A program made the translations under genes and the position numbers. The notes beneath the pieces are model-generated. The model had not been told where the DNA came from. It saw only the letters and a list, made by a program, of their open reading frames with translations, and did not search any database. Of a DNA stretch of 64,000 nucleotides, positions 52,127 through 60,808 are shown one piece after another; within the stretch, counting starts at the first letter, position 1; the number at the start of each line of letters is the position of its first letter. The stretch comes from Pontibacter mucosus (GTDB lineage Bacteria; Bacteroidota; Bacteroidia; Cytophagales; Hymenobacteraceae), in contig NZ_QBKI01000002.1 of the NCBI RefSeq assembly GCF_003054055.1, positions 1-64,000 of the forward strand, in the 5' to 3' direction.

Positions 52127-53245
52127 ATGACACAACCGATATTCAAAGACATGCTGGTGCTGGAGCTGGCAAGCGTGCTGGCCGGGCCAAGCGTAGGGCA
52201 GTTTTTTGCCGAGCTGGGCGCGCGGGTGCTGAAGGTGGAGAATGCCGCCACCCACGGTGACGTTACCCGCAGCTGGAAACTGAAGGCCGAACCCTCCGAC
52301 ACCGATACGCCTGCCTACTTCTGTGCCGCCAACTGGGGCAAAACCTCCCTGGCCCTGAATCTGACCGAGCCGGAGCAGCTGCAGCAGCTGTATACGTTGG
52401 TAGCACAGGCCGATGTGGTGATTGCCAGCTATAAGCCCGGCGACGCCGAGCGGTTGAAGGTAAGCTACGAGGTGTTCCAACGCATAAACCCGCGCCTGAT
52501 CTACGGCCACATCACCGGCTACGGCCCTGATGATGCCCGTGCGGGCTACGATGCGGTGGTGCAGGCGGAGAGTGGCTTTATGTACCTCAACGGCGAACCT
52601 GACGGAGAACCGCTGAAAATGCCCGTGGCCCTGATGGATGTTCTGACGGCGCACCAACTGAAGGAAGGGCTGCTCGTGGCCTTGCTGCAGCGCGAGCGCA
52701 CGGGGCAGGGGCAACTGGTGCAGGTGTCGCTGCTGCAGGCGGCCGTGTCGGCATTGGCAAACCAGGCCACAAACTACCTGGTGGCGGGGCAGGAGCCGCA
52801 GCGGATGGGCTCGGAACACCCCAACATTGTGCCCTATGGCTCGGTTTACACGTGCCGGTGCGGCAATAAACTTGTGCTGGCCATCGGCGACGACAGGCAG
52901 TTCCGGAAGCTGTGCGCTATACTTGGCGCTGAAAGTATAGCCACCGATCCAAAGTATAAAACCAACTACGAGCGGGTGCAACACCGGCAGGAGCTAAACC
53001 AACTGCTGCGCCAACTGATTGCCCAGCAGGACCGCGAACCTTTACTGAAGCAGCTCCACGCGCAGCACGTGCCGGCGGGGGCGGTGCATACCATACCCGA
53101 GGTATTTGTGCAGCCACAGGCCAGGCAGCTACTGCTGCAGCAACCCGGCAGCAAACCCGGCTTACGGCAGGTGGCTTTTAGGCTGCAGGGGCAACAGGAG
53201 CTGGATCTGAACCCGCCGCCAACGTATGATAACTACCCTGGTTAA
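52127..53245 (+). CDS. CaiB/BaiF-family CoA transferase
   Basis: A 372-residue class III CoA-transferase. The N-terminus has LVLELASVLAGPSVGQFFAELGARVLKVEN, then NWGKTSLALNL, YGHITGYGPD and the GYDAVVQAESGFMYLNGEPDGEPLKMPVALMD region that includes the catalytic-Asp area. GKGQ-type RTGQGQLVQVSLLQA follows. It swaps CoA between carboxylic acids; the natural acids (formate/oxalate, carnitine, succinate and so on) are not clear. The ATG at 52127 is used; an upstream in-frame TTG falls inside the yebC terminator. Confidence 0.88.
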   Translation: MTQPIFKDMLVLELASVLAGPSVGQFFAELGARVLKVENAATHGDVTRSWKLKAEPSDTDTPAYFCAANWGKTSLALNLTEPEQLQQLYTLVAQADVVIASYKPGDAERLKVSYEVFQRINPRLIYGHITGYGPDDARAGYDAVVQAESGFMYLNGEPDGEPLKMPVALMDVLTAHQLKEGLLVALLQRERTGQGQLVQVSLLQAAVSALANQATNYLVAGQEPQRMGSEHPNIVPYGSVYTCRCGNKLVLAIGDDRQFRKLCAILGAESIATDPKYKTNYERVQHRQELNQLLRQLIAQQDREPLLKQLHAQHVPAGAVHTIPEVFVQPQARQLLLQQPGSKPGLRQVAFRLQGQQELDLNPPPTYDNYPG

Positions 53246-53371
53246 AGTATAAAGTGGCCGGTAGGAGGTTTTTAATCAGCATTTTATACCTTGCAGGTCA
53301 GGCCGAATCAAACAAAGTAGCCTGAACAGGTGTAAAATAAACCTGGTACACCCATTGGCGAACAAGGAACT

Positions 53372-54085
53372 ATGGAAGAAAGAGAAGAAAAGATAGAGGA
53401 TAAATTAGAGGACAGGCTCGATGATATTGTAAACGGTCTGCACCACAAGTCTAAAACCAAGCAGGCAATTTTCCGCAACACCGTTAGGGCCTTTGAGAAA
53501 CTAAAGGTGATTGCCCAGGAGCTGGTGGCCGAGCTGACGGAGCGGGTGACGCGCCACGACGCCGACGTGGTGATTGAGTACCGTAGCGTTAGTGAACACG
53601 AGTTTCAAATCAAGTTCTCCGGCGATCTGCTGGTGTTTGTGATGCACACCAACGTGATTACCTTCCCCGACGATTACGAGATCATGCGCAACGATTACGT
53701 GGATGAGGACTTCAGACGCCGGTTCTTTGGGCACATCATGGCCTACAACTTTATGGCCGACACCATCAAGTATAACCGCCTCGACGACCCCGGTTACCTG
53801 ATCGGGCGCATGCTTATCAACATCGAGAACCATTACTGCATCGAGGGCGTGAAGCAGCTGGACCTGCCACAGGAGCGGATCAGCAACATCGCCAAAAACG
53901 TGCTGAGCGACAGGGTGCTGCGGATAATTATAGAAAGCGCCATGGTGGCAGCCGTTAACAACGACCTGATGGGGCAGGATGTGAGTGATATTGAGCGTAT
54001 TACGCTGAAGCAGAAATTGGAGAACACTCACCTTACCAAACCGCGCAAGCTGGGCTTCCAGATAAGTCCGGAGCTTACGAACTAG
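53372..54085 (+). CDS. Conserved protein of unknown function
   Basis: A 237-residue soluble protein with no signal peptide or membrane helix. The N-terminus is strongly charged and probably coiled (MEEREEKIEDKLEDRLDDIV). The middle is an alpha/beta domain (VVIEYRSVSEHEFQIKFSGDLLVFVMHTNVITF) and the C-terminal half is helical (LPQERISNIAKNVLSDRVLRIIIESAMVAAV). I do not recognise the family. It converges with phhA at a shared terminator. Confidence 0.75.
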   Translation: MEEREEKIEDKLEDRLDDIVNGLHHKSKTKQAIFRNTVRAFEKLKVIAQELVAELTERVTRHDADVVIEYRSVSEHEFQIKFSGDLLVFVMHTNVITFPDDYEIMRNDYVDEDFRRRFFGHIMAYNFMADTIKYNRLDDPGYLIGRMLINIENHYCIEGVKQLDLPQERISNIAKNVLSDRVLRIIIESAMVAAVNNDLMGQDVSDIERITLKQKLENTHLTKPRKLGFQISPELTN

Positions 54086-54115
54086 CGGCTATACTTTACA
54101 CTTCCATAAAAAGTA

Positions 54116-54151
54116 TAAAAACGGCCCGGGCAGCACCCGGGCCGTTTTTTT
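54116..54151. terminator. Bidirectional terminator
   Basis: AAAAACGGCCCGGG and CCCGGGCCGTTTTT arms around CAGCA, between the convergent unknown gene and phhA; AAGTATA abuts the left arm. Confidence 0.9.
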
Positions 54152-54200
54152 CGTCAATCTTTAAACTAAACTCTTTCAAAACTTTAAGGGCGGCCACGCG

Positions 54201-54944
54201 CTAAGCCACCTCCACTGGCTCTTCGCGCAGTTTATGCAGGGCTTTTTCCACCTGCGGCAGGCTCTCCAGCAGCTGCTCAAAGCTCTCGATGCAGAAGTAC
54301 TGGCTCTGGAAGGTCTCCTTGATATAGGGCGTGTCCAGAATCTGCTGCACGTCAAAATCAAACTTTATACTTTGCTCTGACACTGACAATTTACTCTCAC
54401 CGACAGAGGAAAGGATGCCTGCGCCGTAAATGCGGGCTTTCTCTCCCGGCTTGCGGAACAGCCCGAACTCGATGGTGTACCAGTAAATGCGCGTAAGGCG
54501 GTCGATAATGTCGGGGCGGTCCAGGTGCTGCAGCGCCAGGGATGACAGCTTGGCCAGGAACTCGCAGTAAACCGGTATGGTGAGCAGGGGCACGTGGCCG
54601 AAAACGTCATGGAACATGTCAGGCTCCTCCAGGTAATCCAATTGGTCCATCCTTCGCACCCACACGGTGGCCGGGAATTGCTTGTTTGAGATGAGTTTGA
54701 AGAACAGGGCGTCGTCCACAATGCCGGGGGCGGCCACTACCTCAAAGCCGGTCAGGGGCTTGAGGCGCTGGTTTACCTCTGCAAAGTTGGGGATACGGTC
54801 GGACTGGAAGTTTACGAGCCTCAGGCCCTCAAAAAACTCAGGGATGGCCTTACCGGGCAGGTTCTCGATCTGGCGCTGGTAAAGGATGGCCCATACGTTA
54901 TGATTTTCCTCGGTGTACGTGCTGTAGTTTTGTGTCAGGTTCAT
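54201..54944 (-). CDS. phhA: Phenylalanine 4-monooxygenase
   Basis: A 247-residue bacterial-type aromatic amino-acid hydroxylase that turns phenylalanine into tyrosine with tetrahydropterin and O2. The iron ligands are two His in EPDMFHDVFGHVPLL and Glu in YWYTIEFGLF. The pterin/substrate loop GAGILSSVGE is also present. The length matches single-domain bacterial enzymes without a regulatory ACT domain. A tyrosine-rich leader ORF and a terminator stand directly upstream, so expression is probably raised when charged tRNA-Tyr is scarce. Confidence 0.94.
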   Translation of the reverse strand: MNLTQNYSTYTEENHNVWAILYQRQIENLPGKAIPEFFEGLRLVNFQSDRIPNFAEVNQRLKPLTGFEVVAAPGIVDDALFFKLISNKQFPATVWVRRMDQLDYLEEPDMFHDVFGHVPLLTIPVYCEFLAKLSSLALQHLDRPDIIDRLTRIYWYTIEFGLFRKPGEKARIYGAGILSSVGESKLSVSEQSIKFDFDVQQILDTPYIKETFQSQYFCIESFEQLLESLPQVEKALHKLREEPVEVA

Positions 54945-54977
54945 GTTTTTATACTTTGATGATGTTAGAAAAGGCTG

Positions 54978-55221
54978 AAAAAAGAAAAAAGCAGGGGCTT
55001 GAGCCGCTGCTTTGGCAGGTTCACCGCTGGAGGAGCCGCTGCTCCTTTGTCCGAAATGTCAGGTGGTGGTGATTGCCTTAGCCGCGGGTGCAGTAATAGC
55101 GATAATAATAGCTGTAATAGCTATACACGCTCAGGCAATAAAAATAGGCAGTAGACAGCAGCGCCAGGCCAGTAGAAGCTGGCGTAGGAAGTGTAATGGC
55201 TATGGCTGCTGGTTTATGCAT
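54978..55221 (-). promoter_or_regulatory. Tyrosine attenuator upstream of phhA
   Basis: On the minus strand the leader ORF (55221-55078) is followed by a hairpin GGAGCAGCGGCTCC (55045-55032). A terminator comes next: AAAGCAG.GGC with GCC.CTGCTTT (55013-54988), then a T-rich tract TTTTTTCTTTTTTT. The terminator ends about 35 bases before the phhA start. The run of Tyr codons in the leader points to tyrosine-dependent attenuation. An unambiguous antiterminator is not obvious; GCGCTGCTG inside the early leader could pair with AGCAGCG in either hairpin. Confidence 0.82.
55078..55221 (-). CDS. Tyrosine-rich leader peptide of phhA
   Basis: A 47-codon ORF from ATG 55221 to TAA 55080-55078. The N-terminal 24 residues are ordinary (MHKPAAIAITLPTPAST...). 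From codon 26 the sequence is YFYCLSVYSYYSYYYRYYC then TRG and stop: ten Tyr and one Phe among 19 residues. It is shorter than most gene finders accept. It is best read as a tRNA-Tyr sensor. Confidence 0.82.
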   Translation of the reverse strand: MHKPAAIAITLPTPASTGLALLSTAYFYCLSVYSYYSYYYRYYCTRG

Positions 55222-55328
55222 GTTGTTTTTGATGGTTGCAAGAATGCAAACTTCTGGGTTAAACGCAATTTTTACCGGAAGGTTTATACAGCAGGGGGTA
55301 AAGTTTATACTTTTATACTTGCTCCATC

Positions 55329-55850
55329 TGGCGCAAGTCTTCAGACTTGTGTCTTACAATGATGTTGAGTCTCTGACTCGACTGGCTTGAAAAGCCATAC
55401 TTTATACTTTGGCTATACTTCTATACTTGCTCAGCTTATACTTTCCTAGCCACCGCTTCCTTCCATTTGAACCAAGCTATCCTAACTAGCCACCGTTCAT
55501 CCTCCAGGCTTACATAAGCTACTGTTGCACCTCTGGCTTTGCAGCTCTCAAGCCCGAGAGGGCTCGCCTTCGGGCATCGCGCGGTGTACATTTCCTTTGC
55601 TACCCTTCGGTCGCAATGCCCTGGAAGGGCACCAGAAATCTACAAGGCGCTCAACCCAAAGGCTGGGATAAGGTCTATAGCTTCTGCTGATGCAACTTCA
55701 GCCAAGTTCCCCTTCGACGGGGGTAGGGGATGTTAATCGTCTGCCGAAACTCCCTCCCCTGTTTTTAGGGGAGGGTTGGGGAGGGGTAAAAGCTCCCCTC
55801 CTTAGCTAAGGAGGGGTAGGGGTGGTTGGACCCGGCACTACAAAAACTCC
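55329..55850 (-). repeat. Composite intergenic repeat, copy C
   Basis: On the + strand: TGGCGC with CAAGTCTTCAGACTTG (55334-55349), GTTGAGTCTCTGACTCGAC (55364-55382), TGGCTTGAAAAGCCA (55383-55397), AGTATA units, the core in reverse (55437-55667), a CCCCTTCGACGGGGG unit (55710-55724), CTCCCCTGTTTTTAGGGGAG (about 55753-55772) and AGGGGTGGTTGGACCCGG (about 55813-55834). The order matches copies A and B read on the opposite strand. Confidence 0.86.
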
Positions 55851-55944
55851 CAACCTTGCTCTGCGTGAACCCTGCTTGATACTTGATAAAAAGGTGAGGT
55901 ATATTGTAAAGTAGGATCAGTTCAAGTTTATATTGTCATATTTG

Positions 55945-55998
55945 CCTGAATCCCAGGTTAAAACGTATAGACCTGAATCCCAGGTTAAAACGTATAGA
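55945..55998 (+). repeat. Perfect 27-bp tandem duplication
   Basis: The 27-base unit starting CCTGAATCCCAGG and ending AAACGTATAGA occurs twice without change (55945-55971, 55972-55998), 30 bases before the start of the phosphatase gene. Each unit begins with the inverted repeat CCTG-AATCC-CAGG. Confidence 0.95.
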
Positions 55999-56027
55999 AT
56001 AGAAAATTAGAAGGTGGGGTTTAAAGT

Positions 56028-57101
56028 ATGGAGGCAACCGGTATAGGAAAGTATAGCCGCTGCGGCAGAGCGTTGTTGCTCTTGCTGCTGATGGTGCTGG
56101 CTGCCTGTACCTCGTCGCCTTCCTCTTCCGACAAACCCAAAACAGAATATGTCATCATACTGGTGATAGACGGTACGCGCATGTCCGAAACCTGGGACTC
56201 CGTTCCGGGCCTTATCCCCAACATGTCTACCGTCCTGAAGCCGAAAGGCGCTTTCCTGCCCAATTTTCTCAACGATGCCTATACGTATACCAACTCCGGC
56301 CACGCAGCCATCACGACGGGCGTAAACCAGCCCATCGACAACTATGGCGACGAGTTTCCGGCTAACCCCTCCATCTTCCAGTACTTTCTGAAGCAGAGCG
56401 GCAAGCCTGCCACGGCGGCCTGGATCGTGTCGAGCAAGGACAAGCTGCACATACTGGCTAACACCAGCAGGCCCGGGTGGGAGAACACGTTTCAGCCGTC
56501 GGTAAATGCGGGCGTGAACGGCCCCGGCACCGGCTACCGCATGGATTCCCTGACCCTGATAGAGGTCAAGCGTATCCTGACGACCCATAAACCCAACCTG
56601 ATGCTCATCAACTTTATGGAGCCTGACGGCTTTGCCCATGCCGCTAACTGGCCCAACTACCTGCGCGGCATTTCCCGGGACGACAGGTACGCTAAAGAGC
56701 TTTGGGACTTTCTGAATGAAGACGAGACCTTCCGGGGCAAAACCACCCTGTTTATCACAGCTGACCACGGGCGCCACCTGAATGGGATAGACGGAGGGTT
56801 TGTGGACCATGGCGATAGCTGCCCCGGCTGTCAGCAAATTTACCTGCTGGCAATGGGCCCGGACTTCAGGCGCGGAACCGTTGAGACAAGGCATACCCTG
56901 ATTGACCTTGCCCCGACAGTGGCCCGCCTGCTTCATTTCACCATGGACTCGCTGGTGGTGGTGCCGCGCGTAGATACCACCTATGTAACTTCTCCGGCCG
57001 ACAGCGCCCAGGCCGCTCTGGGGCAGGATTCTATCCGGCTGGAGATTGTGATGGATACGACCGTGCTGAAGGCCAGGGTGATAGAAGAGCTCTTCAAATA
57101 A
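56028..57101 (+). CDS. Alkaline-phosphatase-superfamily lipoprotein
   Basis: A 357-residue protein with a lipoprotein signal (LLLMVLAAC) and the alkaline phosphatase/nucleotide pyrophosphatase/sulfatase fold. Metal and catalytic places are visible: Asp in LVIDGTR, the Thr/Ser nucleophile in YTYTNSGHAAITTG, Asp and His in EPDGFAHAANW, TADHGRH, and His in DHGDSCPG. It likely hydrolyses a phosphodiester, phosphonate or sulfate ester at the envelope; the class cannot be narrowed. The next gene begins 45 bases on and may be co-transcribed. Confidence 0.85.
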   Translation: MEATGIGKYSRCGRALLLLLLMVLAACTSSPSSSDKPKTEYVIILVIDGTRMSETWDSVPGLIPNMSTVLKPKGAFLPNFLNDAYTYTNSGHAAITTGVNQPIDNYGDEFPANPSIFQYFLKQSGKPATAAWIVSSKDKLHILANTSRPGWENTFQPSVNAGVNGPGTGYRMDSLTLIEVKRILTTHKPNLMLINFMEPDGFAHAANWPNYLRGISRDDRYAKELWDFLNEDETFRGKTTLFITADHGRHLNGIDGGFVDHGDSCPGCQQIYLLAMGPDFRRGTVETRHTLIDLAPTVARLLHFTMDSLVVVPRVDTTYVTSPADSAQAALGQDSIRLEIVMDTTVLKARVIEELFK

Positions 57102-57146
57102 CTTTTGCGCCTTCCCGGAAAGTATAAACTTTAAGCCGCTGTAGGT

Positions 57147-58265
57147 ATGAAATCGTGGCTGCTATACTTCCTGCTTCTTTGGCTGCTACCCGGCACGCCC
57201 TTGCTTCTCCGGGCTCAGAATGATACCACTGTACTTGCTGCTTCAGAAGAAAAGCTCGCGGATAGCCTGCGGGCGCTGCAAAACCCGCTATTCCGGAGCG
57301 AGGAGGTGCTGCATTTTACCCTCCGCATGGATGTGAAGACGGTGCTGCGCGATGTTGACGATGACCGGAAATCGCATGAGGCGGTGCTGATTTACAAAGG
57401 GGCAGATGGGGCTGAGGTGGAGGAGAAGCTGAAGGTAAAGGTGCGCGGCAACCGCCGCCGCGACCCTACCGTGTGCAACTTTCCGCCGCTGCAGCTCAAT
57501 TTCTCGCGCAAAACCGTGCAGAGCACCATCTTTGGAAAAGTGAATAAGCTGAAGCTGGTCACGCACTGTATCAACGATGAATATGTGCTGCGTGAGTACC
57601 TGGTCTACAAAGTATACAACACCCTGACTGAGGCCAGTTACCGCGTGCGCCTGTGCCGGGTGCAGTACGAGGACCAGAAAGGCAGGCGTGACACAGAAAC
57701 CGGCTACGCTTTTCTGATTGAGGATGACGATGTGATGGCCGCGCGCAACGGCGCAACCGTGGTGCCGGAGCAGGCGCTGGTGCGTATGGACCGGGCGGAA
57801 ACAGCGGCCATGGCCCGGGTGGCTTTTTTCCAGTTTCTGATCGGAAACACCGATTGGTCGGTGCCCTACCGGCATAACATCGATTTGCTGCAGACCGATC
57901 CCCTCTCGGCGCCTATCCCCGTTCCCTTCGATTTTGATTATGCCGGCATCGTGGGCACGCCCTACGCCACTCCGCCCCCGGAACTGGGCATCAGCTCGGT
58001 GCGGCAGCGGCTTTTCAGGGGCTATACTTTTACAGACGAAGCATACGCGCAGGTGCGGGATCTATTTAACAAACGCAGGCGCGATATTTACAGGGTATAT
58101 CAGGACTTTCCGCTGCTGGACAGGCGCTACATCCGGCAAACCACCAAATACCTGGACCAGTTCTATGAGGTGCTCAACAACCCACGGGATTTTCAGAATG
58201 CCTTTGTGAAGCAGGGGCAAAAGAACCTGCGCTCTGGCGTGGTGGTGAAAGGACTGGAAAAATAA
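57147..58265 (+). CDS. Exported CotH-like protein
   Basis: A 372-residue protein with a signal peptide (ending LLRAQ). After a beta-rich part (VKVRGNRRRDPTVCNFPPLQLNF) the sequence runs KLKLVTHCINDEYVLREYLVYKVYN, then FFQFLIGNTDWSVPYRHNIDLL, then PVPFDFDYAG. This order recalls CotH-type atypical kinases: a REKLAY-like helix, an N-x-D-W/HN catalytic loop and a DFDxxG-like metal motif. No closer family is recognised, so kinase activity is a hypothesis. It follows the phosphatase-fold gene and ends at a terminator shared with the ABC-F gene. Confidence 0.65.
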   Translation: MKSWLLYFLLLWLLPGTPLLLRAQNDTTVLAASEEKLADSLRALQNPLFRSEEVLHFTLRMDVKTVLRDVDDDRKSHEAVLIYKGADGAEVEEKLKVKVRGNRRRDPTVCNFPPLQLNFSRKTVQSTIFGKVNKLKLVTHCINDEYVLREYLVYKVYNTLTEASYRVRLCRVQYEDQKGRRDTETGYAFLIEDDDVMAARNGATVVPEQALVRMDRAETAAMARVAFFQFLIGNTDWSVPYRHNIDLLQTDPLSAPIPVPFDFDYAGIVGTPYATPPPELGISSVRQRLFRGYTFTDEAYAQVRDLFNKRRRDIYRVYQDFPLLDRRYIRQTTKYLDQFYEVLNNPRDFQNAFVKQGQKNLRSGVVVKGLEK

Positions 58266-58294
58266 AACCCCTTCCTGCAACCAGAAAGGGGTTT
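58265..58294. terminator. Bidirectional terminator
   Basis: AAACCCCTT (58265-58273) pairs with AAGGGGTTT (58286-58294); convergent genes lie on either side. Confidence 0.8.
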
Positions 58295-58313
58295 ATACTT
58301 ATACTTTATTCTT

Positions 58314-60203
58314 TTACATCAGCTCGGCCAACTCCAGCCACCGGAATTCCTTTTCTTCCAGCTGCCCGTTTATACTTTCCAGCTCCGTAGCAAGCGCGTG
58401 CAGTGATTCGTGGTCGGTGACGCCCCCGCTGTTCATGGTGTCGATGATCTCGGCTTTGCGGGTTTCGAGCTGTGCTATTTCCTTCTCCAGCTGCTCGTAC
58501 TCCTTTTTCTCGTTGTAAGTGGCCTTGCGCTTGTTATTCGTTTGCTCCGGCTTTTTCTCTGCAACAGGTGCGGGTGTGGCCGCTTTGGCCTCATCCTGCT
58601 GTAGCTTGTCCTGTTTTTCCTGCTCCTTCTGCCACTCGCGGTAGTCGGAGTAGTTGCCTGCAAAGTTGCGGATCTTGCCCTCGCCCTCAAACACGAACAG
58701 GTGCTCCACCAGGCGATCCATAAAGTAGCGGTCGTGGCTCACGATAATTAGGCAACCGCCGAAGTTGAGCAGGAAGTCCTCCAGGATGTTGAGCGTGATG
58801 ATGTCCAGGTCGTTGGTAGGCTCGTCGAGGATGAGGAAGTTCGGGTTTTTGATGAGCACGCGCAAAAGCTGCAGGCGGCGCTTTTCGCCACCGCTCAGCT
58901 TGCTTACAAACGTATACTGCTGCGGGGGCGCAAACTGGAAGTGCTGCAGAAACTGGCTCGCTGTAATCACTTCGCCGTTGGCCATCTCCACCACCTCGGC
59001 AATCTCCTTCACAATATCAATCACGCGCTGGTCTTCCTTATACTCCAGCTCATCCTGGGTGTAATAGCCAAAAACGGTAGTCTGGCCAGCCTCGATGATG
59101 CCGGTATCTGGCTGAAGCTTGCCCGTAAGCATGTTCAGGAAGGTTGATTTGCCGGCGCCGTTGGGGCCAACAACCCCAATGCGGTCCTTCTTCTTGAACA
59201 CGTAGCTGAAGTCGTCTACAATCTTCTTCTCCCCAAAGGACTTGGAGATATGCTCTACCTCGATGATTTTACCGCCCTGGCGCGTGGTTTTAACCGATAG
59301 CTCCAACTGCGGCCCGGAAGTCTTTTTGGCGGCCTTTTCCTTCAGCTCCTCAAAAGCATCCACCCTATACTTGGCCTTGGTGCCGCGTGCCTTCGGCTGG
59401 CGGCGGATCCAGTCGAGTTCCTTGCGCATCAGGTTGCGGGCTTTCTCGGTTTCTGCCGCAGCGGATTGCTCGCGCTCAGCCTTTTTCTCCAGAAAGTAGC
59501 TGTAGTTGCCCTTGTAAGTATAAATCTCGCCGTTTTCCAGCTCGGCTATCTCGTTGGCCACCTTATCCAGGAAGTAGCGGTCGTGGGTCACCATCAGCAG
59601 GGTGGTGTTCTGCGTGCTCAGCATTCCCTCCAGCCACTCGATGGTGTCCAGGTCCAGGTGGTTGGTAGGCTCGTCCAGGATGAGCATATCGGGCTCCTCT
59701 ATCAGCACACGGGCCATGGCCACGCGCTTGCGCTGGCCGCCGGAGAGGTGCTTTACCTTGGCGTCGAGGTTGGTGATGCCCAGTTTGGAGAGGATCTGCT
59801 TTACCTTCACCTCAAAATCCCAGGCCTGCAGCTCGTCCATGCGCTCCATGAGCTTCTGCATTTTCTCGTCGCCGGTGCTGGGGTTGGCAATGGCGGCCTC
59901 ATACTCCTTTATCAGCTGCAGCGTCTCGTTCTGCATGGCAAAGATGGTCTGCTGCACGGTCAGCTCCTCATCGAACTCCGGGTTCTGACCCAGGTAGCCG
60001 ATGCTGACTTCCTTACGCACGCTCACGCTTCCCTCGTCGGGGGGAAGTTTGCCGGCCAGTACGTTAAGCAAGGTGGTTTTGCCGGAGCCGTTTACGCCCA
60101 CCAGCACCACGCGCTGTCCCTGGCTGATGCCAAAGCTGAGGTTTCTGAAAAGCCATCGGTCGCCGAAGCTTTTCGCAATGTTTTCTGCGGAAAGGAAATT
60201 CAT
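58314..60203 (-). CDS. ABC-F family ATPase (Uup/EttA-like)
   Basis: A 629-residue protein with two ABC domains and no membrane part. The first domain has GVNGSGKTT and LSGGQRKRVAMAR. The second has GPNGAGKST and LSGGEKRRLQLLR, each followed by LDEPTNHLD/LDEPTNDLD. The linker between them is about 80 residues, and the C-terminal 100 residues form a charged, probably coiled-coil domain, as in Uup. ABC-F proteins act on ribosomes or nucleic-acid structures. MNFLSAENIAKSFG at 60203 is preferred over the upstream ATG at 60233. Confidence 0.93.
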   Translation of the reverse strand: MNFLSAENIAKSFGDRWLFRNLSFGISQGQRVVLVGVNGSGKTTLLNVLAGKLPPDEGSVSVRKEVSIGYLGQNPEFDEELTVQQTIFAMQNETLQLIKEYEAAIANPSTGDEKMQKLMERMDELQAWDFEVKVKQILSKLGITNLDAKVKHLSGGQRKRVAMARVLIEEPDMLILDEPTNHLDLDTIEWLEGMLSTQNTTLLMVTHDRYFLDKVANEIAELENGEIYTYKGNYSYFLEKKAEREQSAAAETEKARNLMRKELDWIRRQPKARGTKAKYRVDAFEELKEKAAKKTSGPQLELSVKTTRQGGKIIEVEHISKSFGEKKIVDDFSYVFKKKDRIGVVGPNGAGKSTFLNMLTGKLQPDTGIIEAGQTTVFGYYTQDELEYKEDQRVIDIVKEIAEVVEMANGEVITASQFLQHFQFAPPQQYTFVSKLSGGEKRRLQLLRVLIKNPNFLILDEPTNDLDIITLNILEDFLLNFGGCLIIVSHDRYFMDRLVEHLFVFEGEGKIRNFAGNYSDYREWQKEQEKQDKLQQDEAKAATPAPVAEKKPEQTNNKRKATYNEKKEYEQLEKEIAQLETRKAEIIDTMNSGGVTDHESLHALATELESINGQLEEKEFRWLELAELM

Positions 60204-60276
60204 AACTACAAAGTTAGCGATGTGCGGCCACAAACGGTAATGCCGCCGCTACAAAGCCGAAAGTATAAAGTATAAA

Positions 60277-60304
60277 AAAGGCCGGCCCTGCGGGGCCGGC
60301 CTTT
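60277..60304 (-). terminator. Terminator of SPW gene
   Basis: Perfect 12-bp stem AAAGGCCGGCCC (60277-60288) / GGGCCGGCCTTT (60293-60304), followed on the minus strand by T-rich sequence that includes TTATACTTTATACTT. Confidence 0.88.
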
Positions 60305-60327
60305 CCAGATACGGTTAAAGTTTGTTT

Positions 60328-60717
60328 TTAAAGCACGTTATCCTGGGTTGCATGACGTCTGGCAAACGACTCGCTTGGCTTGCGGTGGGTTGTAAGCGAT
60401 GCCAGGATGGAGAACACGCCACCAATCAGGTGCGGCATATAAACCCGGTCAGCGAAGTTAAACAACCAGGGTGATATGGCCAGAATCACGCCCAGGCCAA
60501 AGTCTACCATCAGGTGCGACTGCATCGGGATCTTGTGTATCAGGCCCACCTCAAAGTCGGTAAACACGGTTTGCAGCAGCACCAGAATGCCTGCCACCAC
60601 CATCACCCAGGTAGCCGAGTCTACATCGGAGAAACCGAACAGCCATGGGGCTGCTATAAAAATCAGCCCTACCACATAGTCAAGAACCCCGTGGAACCGG
60701 GTTGGAATAAATCTCAT
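60328..60717 (-). CDS. SPW-repeat membrane protein
   Basis: A 129-residue protein with four membrane helices and two copies of the SPW-type motif, FIAAPWLFGFSD (about 21-32) and LAISPWLFNFAD (about 79-90). The two halves look like an internal duplication, as usual in this family (PF03779). The function is unknown. It has its own strong terminator. Confidence 0.87.
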   Translation of the reverse strand: MRFIPTRFHGVLDYVVGLIFIAAPWLFGFSDVDSATWVMVVAGILVLLQTVFTDFEVGLIHKIPMQSHLMVDFGLGVILAISPWLFNFADRVYMPHLIGGVFSILASLTTHRKPSESFARRHATQDNVL

Positions 60718-60808
60718 AAAAAACCTCCTTTCATAATTGGTTTACAGCCTATTATACGAGGGGTTCAGGTTTTATATGAGAAATAGTGCAATTTTTTTAG
60801 GTAAACGG

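Noticed and set aside
52117..52984. Long minus-strand frame opposite yebC and the CoA transferase gene (also 40846-41934 opposite the Ca2+-ATPase)
   Set aside because: Shadows of strongly coding plus- or minus-strand genes; no recognisable domain.
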